Part shown: positions 9,291-15,986 of the stretch, in pieces | Layout of the letters: each line of letters starts with the position of its first letter | Position numbering within the stretch: the stretch's first letter is position 1 | Assembly: GCA_013423325.1 (NCBI GenBank) | Contig: BLJB01000822.1 | Span: 1-15,986, forward strand | Reading direction: 5' to 3' | Origin: Usnea hakonensis | Lineage: Eukaryota; Ascomycota; Lecanoromycetes; Lecanorales; Parmeliaceae | DNA: 15,986 nucleotides | The notes under the pieces: generated by a model | Database searches by the model: none | The model's input: the letters and a program-made list of their open reading frames with translations, nothing else | What the model was told of the DNA's origin: nothing | Position numbers and translations under genes: made by a program

Positions 9291-10085
9291 ATTTATATAT
9301 TTATACTATATTATGATTTATATTATACTATTATGCCTTTATAGAATAGTAGTAATACCTATTTTATATTAATAGCTACTACTTGATTAGCTATCGGTAT
9401 ACTAGATCTATTAGATTACTAGACGTAATCGTATTACTAGTTGCGTTATTATATTTTATTACTTTATTACTTCCGCTACTATTATATTCTTATTTCCTTA
9501 GTTACTACTCTCTATTACGTTATCTATTATTAGCTACGCTAAGTAATCGGCTAAATTACTATTACCTTTAACTCTTATACCTTATTATAGCCTCTTATAG
9601 GAGTCCTCTATAGCCCTTTTAGATATCTTACTTATCTATTTAATCGTCCTTTTTGCCGTCTTACTTTACTATACCCGAAGGTAGCCTTTATAAGCCGTCT
9701 ATAGTAGCCTTCTATAGGCTTCTTACTACCTTTTTAGACTCGCTATAATTAATTATAGTAGCCTTCTATAGGCTACTTATACTATTATTATAAATCCGAT
9801 AAACTAGTATACTAATTATAGGTCGAGAGTAGTACTATTATCTTAGATACTACTACCCTAACTACTATCTATAAGATAGTAGAATTTATTAAGACTAATT
9901 ACCCTTATTTATAGCTAATTAAGTACTTGACTACTATTTATATTTACTATATTATAAAGTACCTTTCTAATCTAGCTATAGTTCGGCCTTAGAAGCTATC
10001 TAAGAGAGACCGATAGATACGAGTACGCTTATAGTCTATTAATCTATCTTAGTTACCCGCCTAGGTAATTAATAAGTCTACCCTT
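9291..10085 (+). other. RIPped stretch upstream of element B gag, possible LTR/leader
   Basis: A few TG remain at 9310-9340, then RIP becomes heavy. No convincing gene is visible before about 9840. From 9840 the frame of element B gag is sparsely stopped (for instance ILDTTTLTTIYKIVEFIKTN), so the gag ORF may begin earlier than called, or this may be leader sequence. Repeated hairpins lie at 9700-9777. This is where the 5' LTR of B should lie, and perhaps also that of A on the other strand, but LTR ends cannot be read because TG...CA would now be TA...TA. Confidence 0.35.
9700..9777 (+). repeat. two copies of a 21-bp hairpin-forming repeat
   Basis: TATAGTAGCCTTCTATAGGCT occurs at 9700-9720 and again, identically, at 9754-9774. 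The second copy extends to a perfect 8-bp stem (AGTAGCCT 9757-9764, AGGCTACT 9770-9777) with a 5-nt loop. The first copy keeps only the inner 5 bp of stem. The core GCCTTCTATA also recurs inside element B pol near 12780, 12822, 12857, 14960 and 15008. Function is unknown. Confidence 0.55.
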
Positions 10086-11735
10086 CGAGGTACTTTTAGA
10101 TAATTTAATATAGTAATAAGAGACCTTAGAGAGCTACTATTATAACCCCCGTTATCTATTACTACTAGGGCTAGTACTCCTAATCTAAGTATTCCGGATC
10201 TGGCTACCGTAGCTAATAGTCTATACTTTTTTACTACCTCTAGTATCGTACTATCGGAGTCTTCTACTACCCCTTATATTACCCTATTAAAGCCTTCTAA
10301 TATAGCTAATATAGGTCGAGGCTAAGCCTTAGCTTAGAATAGTTAGCTGGCTCTAACGGTAAATCCTAACCTCCTATAAGCTATACGTTAAATAATACGA
10401 GACGATATAAGAATCCTAAGAGATAACCTCCGTAATACTATATAATAATAGCCTATAGTATAAGTAGTACTATAGCCTATATAAGTAGTTATATAATCTA
10501 TTATATAGTAAGTCGAAGCTTGTAGTAAACTACGTATCGAAGACTTAGGATACTTTAACCCTAATTACGAAAGCGAGTATAATAAGGCTATTATTAGTAT
10601 AGAAAGATATATCTACTATCGTAATATATTTATCTAGATTAACTACCTTAAGGATCTTATTAAGATATACTCTAATATTAATATAAGGCTAACAATTACT
10701 TAAGCTCTATATAGTAGTACCTTAGTTTAGTACTTTACTAAGCTTAGTAAGCTTAAAAAGGATTTACTTCGTAACGCCTTAATAGATTATTAGTATACTA
10801 TAATTACTAATAGGTTTAAAGAAAAGGGTCCTAACGTATAAGATATATTAGACCGTTATAGTTATTCGTTATAGGATACTAAGAATAGACGTACCCTATA
10901 AGCCTATATATAAGATATTATCCGGTATACTAAGATTATAGGGTTATCTCTATATAATTAGTTATTACTTATCTATACTAAGATATACTTTAAATTTCGA
11001 ATCTATCTAGTAGAGTCTACTATAACTATTACTCTTACTAGCTTTCTTAACTAGCTAGATACTAAGTAAAATATCTTTTACGATATTATATAAGACGAGT
11101 TAGGTAGTAGAAGCCTTTATTAGACCTTATAGATTAATAGAAGTAATAATAGAGATAAGTAACTATAGTACTAGTCTAATAGACTATAGAAGATATATTA
11201 GGTTCTATCGCGACCTTTTATACTAGCCTATTAGCCTACGTCCTATTAATACTAGTATCCTCTATATTAGTATAGATAGATATACTAATAAGGCTATAAT
11301 TATCTATACTAGAGTAATAGTAATACTCTATAAGCCTTATTATAACCTCTAAATATAAATTAGTAACCTTAGGCGGCTTAAATAGATTAAGGATATAGTA
11401 TTTAGGCCTATCCTAATAAAGTACTACCGTAATAGGGCGGATATATAAAGTAAGAGCTAGTAGGAAACTTTAATAACGCTACTATAAAAGGCTATAATAG
11501 ATCTTAGAGGCCTTATAAAGCCTTTCGTAACCGCCCTCGTACTACGGCTTACTAAGGTAAGAATATAGAAGAGTAGTATCCTAACGATCTTAACGAAGGT
11601 AATACTAATAAGGATTATAATAATAAGGAAGCCGAAGAAGGCTTCTATAATAATAAGGATCTATTATACTACTATCTATAGAAAGATAAATTTTAGTCTA
11701 ATATATACTTTACTAACCCGTTATAGCCTTTATTA
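10086..11735 (+). pseudogene. element B gag (capsid) region
   Basis: The N-terminal part (about 10110-10330) is Pro/Ser/Thr-rich (ITTRASTPNLSIPDLA, then SSTTPYITLLKPS). A Gln-stop-rich stretch follows (10440-10510). The core gag domain starts at EDLGYFNPNYESEYN (from 10539). It continues with ERYIYYRNIF (about 10596-10625), YLKDLIK, and LSKLKKDLLRNAL (about 10740-10785). Then come NRFKEKGPNV (about 10808), SYSLQDTKNRRT (stops at Gln), DIIRYTKIIGLSLYNQLLL (about 10914-10970), and LTSFLNQLDTK (about 11037). These match the fungal Gypsy gag order FFDPDY, FYRDVY, RLKDL, RFKE, QDIFRHAK, YNQ, FLEQLD. The start codon is not identifiable because ATG is erased; the true start could lie as far up as about 9840. 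Confidence 0.82.
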
Positions 11736-11812
11736 TTTACCTATTACTCCTATTAAGTACTATTTACGTCTAAAAATCTATTATATAAATATCTAAGAAG
11801 TCGGGAGTATTA
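11736..11812 (+). pseudogene. element B C2H2-type zinc finger
   Basis: In frame with gag and pol, Tyr codons at 11742-11744, 11751-11753, 11790-11792 and 11808-11810, with Phe at 11763-11765 and Leu at 11781-11783, fit C-x2-C-x3-F-x5-L-x2-H-x5-[HC]. As in element A, every ligand position reads Tyr, the RIP product of both Cys and His codons. The central residues, FTSKNLLYKYLR, resemble those of A (FSFNNLLYKYIR), so the finger is homologous in the two families. It probably served as the nucleic-acid-binding module in place of a CCHC knuckle. Confidence 0.72.
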
Positions 11813-12049
11813 ATAATTAAAGTCGACTTCTACTTCTAAGAAAATAACTTCTAAGGCTACTATTATAAATTAGAAATTAACTTCTAAAGCCTTTATTAAT
11901 TATACTTATAGTACTACTAAGATTATTAAGTTAAATACCGAGAAGTCTATAAAGTAATTATAATCTACTTCTAAATATTTACTATAATTATACTACTACT
12001 TATATATAGTAGTAAAATTAAGCCCTACTACTATAGTAGAAATAGTTTA

Positions 12050-12420
12050 TTAGGATACTAGATACTCTATTACCCTTATAGATCGTGGCTTTCTAAAATT
12101 ATAGCTATTAAAGTATATTATTTTTAGGAAGGATTTACTACTTATAGTATATAGAATCGGATTAAGCTACTACTCTACTATAGAATATATTAATCTAGAT
12201 ATCTATATACTAGGAAGATATAATAGTTAGGCTATTAATACTTTAATCTAGTATCTCGCCTTCGTAGTTAATAATCTTAGAGTAAAGATACTTATCGGAA
12301 TAGATATTCTAGCCGTAGAAGATATTAACTTAATAATCTCTATATATACTAGCTATATTAGTAGCTATCGTACTATATTTAATCTTATAGTAACGCTAAT
12401 AAGGCCCTTTATTAAGTAAG
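12050..12420 (+). pseudogene. element B aspartic protease
   Basis: The active-site block ITLIDRGFLKLQLL has Asp at GAT 12081-12083 and Gly at 12087-12089. The residue between them is Arg (CGT) where retropepsins have Ser or Thr. RIP makes C-to-T and G-to-A changes and cannot yield CGT from AGT or ACT, so this Arg is either older or came from TGT by another change. Later blocks are INLDIYILGR (about 12189-12220), AFVVNNLRVKILIGIDILA (about 12261-12315; family ILLGxDIL), and ISIYTSYIS. Overall order and length (about 120 residues) fit the retropepsin fold. Confidence 0.65.
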
Positions 12421-12689
12421 ATATTATACTTAGAAAGCCTATTACTATTCCTACTAAATCTTATTTCGTAATTCTAATAGAGCGTTACGAGTTATCTACT
12501 AGAGACTATATATTTAAGCTAGCGGATAGATACCCTATTATACTATTTATCTTATTAGTCGATTTATCCTTCTATATAGTATTAGCTAGAAATAACTCTA
12601 ATAAGCCTATTAGTCTTCCTAGAAGGCTTCGAGTCGGATCTATTATAGATATTAAAGCTAATGGATACTACTATATTATATTATAAGAA

Positions 12690-12930
12690 TTAGAGTTAGC
12701 TATTAGGCTACTAAAGTAGACTTATATAGTCTTATAGGGCGAAAAGGCTTTTACCTAGCTAGTAAGTATATTATAATAGCCTTCTATAACTAAGCCTAGT
12801 ACGTTATAGTAGCCTTCTATAACCGGGCTTCCTATATCTATTAGGATATTTCGGAAGCCTTCTATAAGCCTTCGGAAGCCTAGTACCCCTTATAAGACTA
12901 CCCTACTAAATAGAGTAATAGTCTATAGTA
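12690..12930 (+). repeat. low-complexity KPS/QPS linker between protease and RT
   Basis: In the pol frame this segment repeats a short unit read as QPSI, KPST, QPSI, KPSI or KPST, encoded by copies of AGCCTTCTATA or close variants. It separates the protease from the RT N-terminus (EFIELQYDKGD, about 12969). The repeat lies within coding sequence, so it is part of the polyprotein and not a separate insertion. Confidence 0.55.
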
Positions 12931-12959
12931 TCGATAAGAATATTATAAAGCTTACTATA

Positions 12960-13870
12960 ATTATCGACGAATTTATAGAGCTATAGTACGATAAGGGAGA
13001 TACTATTAAACTATTATAAGAGGACTAGATAAGGATTCCTCTACGTCCGGGCTAGGAATCTAAGATTACTAGAAAGCTAAAAGTCTATTACCTAGATATT
13101 AAGGACTATACTATTATTAATAGAGTATTCGATAAACTTTAAGCCTAGGGATACCTCGAGTATACTAAGTATACTATACCCTTTTACTAGCCTATCTTTA
13201 TAGTCTATAAAATAGTAGACGACAAAGACGAAGAACGACCTATAATAAATATCTAAATATTAAACTAGATATTAATTTAGGATACTTACCCCTTATCTCT
13301 ATAAGACGATATTATTACCCTAATATCTAGTTATCGCTTTATAACCTATATCGATAGTACCGCTTTCTTCTATTAATAGAAGATATACCTATTAGACCAG
13401 TATAAGTAGACTATAGTTACTTATAGGGGTTAAGAGACCTTTAATATACTGCTTATAGGCTATTATAATTTATCTACCTATATCTAATAGTAGACTAATC
13501 ATCTACTTTATAACTTTAAGGACTTCGTAAAAAAATATATAAATAATATTATTATATTTTTAAAGATACTAGAAGAATACCTAATATATCTATATTAGGT
13601 CTTTACGCTTTTCTTGCGTATTAGCGTTATATTTAAGCCTATTAAGTCCTTCCTTAGTTATCCTAATATATAGCTACTAGGGTAACGAGTTAACTCCTTT
13701 AATCTCTTAACTTCTAAGTAGTACCTTACTACTATTAGTAAGCTTTAATTTCTATAGACTCTTCGAGTATTAGAAATATATCTAGAGATAACCGGCTATT
13801 TATATAACTATATTACGTAGTATATATAAATCGCTAAACTATTCTAGGATCGAAAGATAGAGCTACTAAA
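12960..13870 (+). pseudogene. element B reverse transcriptase
   Basis: Blocks in order: IRIPLRPG (about 13030); KLKVYYLDIKDYTIINRVFDKL (13077-13140); YTIPFYQPIFIVYKIVDD (13170-13220, family TPFSYPVFVVWK); and DEERPIINI (13225). Motif A follows, ITYIDSTAFFY, with Asp kept (GAT 13353-13355). Then come TYRGQETFNILLIGYYNLSTY (13420-13480), motif C YINN (13536-13547, expected YxDD), LEEYLIYLY, and SVIFKPIKSFLSYPNIQLLG (about 13624-13680). A connection block ends the domain: TLRVLEIYLEITGYLYNYI (about 13758-13815), then DRKIELL (13848). These are the hallmarks of the fungal Gypsy RT with FFYQW and RGQETF. Two of three catalytic Asp positions read Asn, so it is dead apart from its stops. Confidence 0.93.
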
Positions 13871-13974
13871 GCTATCTCTAAAGGGTAGTCGTAAGCGAAA
13901 GACCTTTTCTACTACTACTCGCCTAGTAGATTCTACGGTAGTAGAGCTAGAGTCTTTCGCTACTTTATAGTACC

Positions 13975-14515
13975 TATTTAGTAAGCCTTTTTATTTAACT
14001 TATTTCTTACCTAATAAGGTTCTTTATATTAATATAGATATATTAAAGGAATTTGGGTTTAGAGTTATTATTTATTATAACGGCGAAATAGAACCTTATA
14101 GTAACTTAACTAATTTTTTAGATAATCCTTTAGTAACTATAATATATACTATATAAGGACGAAAGAAAATACGTCCTATTATATTTCTAAGTTATCTACT
14201 TACTACTATAGAGGTAAACTACTAGTCTACGGAACTAGAAGTTACTATCTTAGTATAGATTATCTATAAAATCCGCTATCTAGTCGAGTTAAGTAAATAT
14301 AAAGTTATCGTCTTTACTAACTATTTAATTATAATAGATATTACTAAATAATCCTTATTAAATACCGTCTCTATATTACGATTAAATCTAAGATTTATTA
14401 GGGCCTCTTAGTACCTTTAGACCTTCGATCTCGACGTACGTTATAAGTCTAGAAAGAGTAATATAGTATCTAATATACTATCGAGACTAGCTAGTAATAA
14501 TTATAATAATACGCT
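13975..14515 (+). pseudogene. element B RNase H
   Basis: LYINIDILKEFGF (14022-14060) matches the LYIDxDASKxxGF start. The first catalytic Asp reads Asn (AAT 14031-14033) and the second is kept (GAT 14037-14039), the opposite of element A. Further blocks are RPIIFLSYLLTTIEVNY and STELEVTILV (about 14170-14260, family WPTELEVAGLVW with stop at the first Trp), IYKIRYLVELSKYKVIVFTN (about 14265-14322), and LNLRFIRAS-stop-YL plus FDLDVRYKSRKSNIVSNILS (about 14383-14487). It is in frame with RT and integrase. Confidence 0.88.
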
Positions 14516-14519
14516 ACTA

Positions 14520-15170
14520 TAATACTTAGAGCTTAATATTCTATATATATATACTACTACCTTAGTTAATATAACTAAAGAGTTTAAGTAAAGGGTTACT
14601 AAAGGATATAATATTAACCCTATATAGAAGAAAGTACTTACTATATTATATTCCGAGGACGAAAAGAAGAAGATAGATTTTAAGGATAGAAGTATAAAAC
14701 TCCTTTTTATATAGGGGGAGACTATATCTTATAAAGCTATAGTTATAATAAGTAATAATACTCCTAATATATTAATTTCTATAGTTATAAATAATGCTTC
14801 TAATAATATTACGGTAACTCTAAAAGCTCCCGGTATAGTAAATAAAGCCCCTTATAGTACTCCTATTATAGTACCTCTTATTACGGTAATACCGCCTTCT
14901 AAGGAGTTATAAGAGGCTTCTATAAGCTTATTACTAAAGGTTTTAGAGTTATCGAAGCCTTCTATAACCCTTACCGAGTCGTATACTATTACTATAAGAT
15001 TATCGAAGCCTTCTATAGGTATACTATCTTAGTTACGATAATAGAAGCCTACCGTAATAGCTCTAAGACCTTATATCGGATCTATAGAGATACCGGCTAT
15101 TACTATTAGGATACTAAAGCCTAATTTATTAAAGTCTTCTATAATCGCTATATTTCTAATTAAGGTACCT
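14520..15170 (+). other. long Pro/Ser/Thr-rich linker between RNase H and integrase of element B
   Basis: About 215 codons in the pol frame join RNase H to integrase. The first part is charged (EDEKKKIDFKDRS, about 14658-14698). The rest is rich in Thr, Ile, Ser and Pro (for example TLKAPGIVNKAPYSTP and VIPPSKEL), with KPSI units near 14959 and 15007. RIP inflates Ile and Thr by changing Met, Val and Ala codons. I recognise no domain. Gypsy polyproteins usually have a short join here. Confidence 0.6.
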
Positions 15171-15174
15171 AATA

Positions 15175-15986
15175 AGTTACCTAATTATTTAATCTACTAT
15201 ATCGATAAATTTACCGGAGCTAGACGACTATATATATCGTAAGTAGTAGTTAAGGATATACTAGATATTACTTATACTATAGAGGGTTATCTAGGATTTA
15301 CGCGCTACTATAAGAGGGTAGTACGGTCTTAGTATATTTAAGGACTATCTAGATATCTATAAGAGTATCTAAAGTATTATCTAGCTTACTTAGTTTATTA
15401 AATACGATACTACGCTTTATACGGTAATATATAACTAATCTATAGTCCCCCGATACTATTCTATACTCTTATAATAGACTTTATTCTAGCCTTACTAATC
15501 TTAGTTAAAGGGTTTAATATAGCTATATTAGTTATATATAAGTTTAGTAAAAGGAATATAATAATATCTAGGAAAATAATATAGATAGTAATTAAGTAGG
15601 CTACCGTACTACTCGAATAATTAGAATTAGGTAATTAGGGACTCCCTAAGGTAATCCTTTTAGATCGGGATCTAAAGTTCCTATTAGAGCTATAGACTAT
15701 ATTATTCGAGAAGCTCTATATTAAGCTTCTATACTTTACTGCGTATTATCCCTAAATAGATAAATAGAGCGAGAGAACTAATTAAACTATAGAGATTATA
15801 TTATAATATCTAATTACTACGCTAGATAGCCTTAAGTACTAGCTAAGAATCCTATTATATATCTAGTCTATTATTAACTCTAGTATATCTACTACTATTG
15901 GTTAGTTAGCTAATAAGACTAATTATAGATTTAAGCTAAATTAACCTTTAGACCTTACTACTATATCTAAGTTAGACTATTATCTT
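15175..15986 (+). pseudogene. element B integrase, 3' part outside the window
   Basis: The domain begins with YYIDKFTGARRLYI (about 15200-15240), then the zinc-binding region: TYTIEGYLGFTRYYKRV (about 15270-15318) and YLKYYLACLVYQIRYYALYG (about 15369-15425), with Tyr at the expected His and Cys positions (one Cys kept). The catalytic triad is fully present: Asp (GAC 15477-15479, in IIDFILAL), Asp (GAT 15663-15665, in LLDRDLKF) and Glu (GAG 15771-15773, in QSERTN, with a stop at one Gln nearby), spaced D-61-D-35-E. The core goes on through NSSISTTIG and NYRFKLN to the edge. The GPY/F module and any chromodomain would lie beyond. Confidence 0.92.

Larger units (their letters stand above)
10086..15986 (+). 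mobile_element. element B: degenerate Ty3/Gypsy LTR retrotransposon, 3' end outside window
   Basis: The plus strand carries gag, C2H2 finger, protease, RT, RNase H and integrase in Gypsy order, in one frame (codon starts divisible by 3). I followed this frame from 10539 to the window end, about 5.4 kb, without an indel. Only TAA/TAG stops occur. It differs from element A by long Pro/Ser/Thr-rich linkers before RT and before integrase, and by its gag sequence, so the two are different families. A chromodomain, if present, would be beyond 15986. Start and LTR are uncertain. Confidence 0.9.

Noticed and set aside
9383..9571. Open plus-strand frame of 62 codons, very hydrophobic
   Set aside because: It starts at TTG. 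The Leu/Tyr-rich string follows from CTA/TTA/TAC/TAT triplets in RIPped DNA and does not support a membrane protein.
9700..9777. CRISPR-like repeats
   Set aside because: Only two copies with no regular series of spacers, and the same core lies in pol coding sequence; the context is a fungal retroelement.
9187..10085. Inverted duplication of one element (head-to-head palindrome)
   Set aside because: The gag, protease, linkers and RNase H of the two sides differ clearly in sequence, so they are two families and not arms of one palindrome.
3150..15986. Use of an alternative genetic code with TAA/TAG as Gln
   Set aside because: Stops also replace Trp codons (for example in the chromodomain WKGY), and Met, Cys, His and catalytic Asp are altered too. 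RIP explains all of these; a reassigned code does not.

Overview
The window reads as a silenced transposon block from a filamentous ascomycete fungus (Pezizomycotina type). The main sign is extreme repeat-induced point mutation (RIP): across about 460-9186 and 9360-15986, CpA and TpG are nearly absent, TpA is everywhere, and CpG is kept. For example, 12961-13200 has no CA or TG on the given strand but seven CG. RIP turns CAA, CAG and TGG into TAA/TAG stops and ATG into ATA. That is why a 16-kb window full of gene remains has almost no open reading frame. No intact gene, tRNA, rRNA or CRISPR array was seen.

Layout. (1) 1-377, minus strand: the 5' part of a lightly mutated, unrecognised ORF that runs off the left edge, preceded by three tandem 19-bp TATA-like units (400-456). 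(2) 457-1440: RIPped, AT-rich DNA with no gene. (3) About 1441-2640, minus: one coherent frame of an unrecognised protein broken by about two dozen TAA/TAG stops. (4) 2641-3150: apparently non-coding, with a diverged tandem repeat. (5) 3150-9221, minus: element A, a Ty3/Gypsy gag-pol remnant with gag, C2H2 finger, protease, RT, RNase H, integrase and chromodomain. It has one frameshift near 5710. (6) 9187-9290: an island that escaped RIP and holds the gag start codon of element A and its leader. (7) 9291-10085: RIPped, hairpin-bearing, probably leader or LTR of the next element. (8) About 10086-15986, plus: element B, a second, different Gypsy gag-pol in one unbroken frame over at least 5.4 kb, cut by the window end inside or just after the integrase core.

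A and B lie head to head. They share domain order, a canonical C2H2 zinc finger (not the usual CCHC knuckle) between gag and protease, and integrase spacing D-61-D-35-E, but differ in sequence and in linker design. RIP hit their catalytic residues by a neighbour rule: in seven of eight single-aspartate codons examined, Asp is lost where the codon follows a T and kept where it follows an A or C. Both RT boxes read YINN instead of YxDD. Domain calls come from recognising conserved motifs by eye after reading TAA/TAG as former Gln/Trp codons; no search was run. Domain edges are approximate unless a codon position is given.
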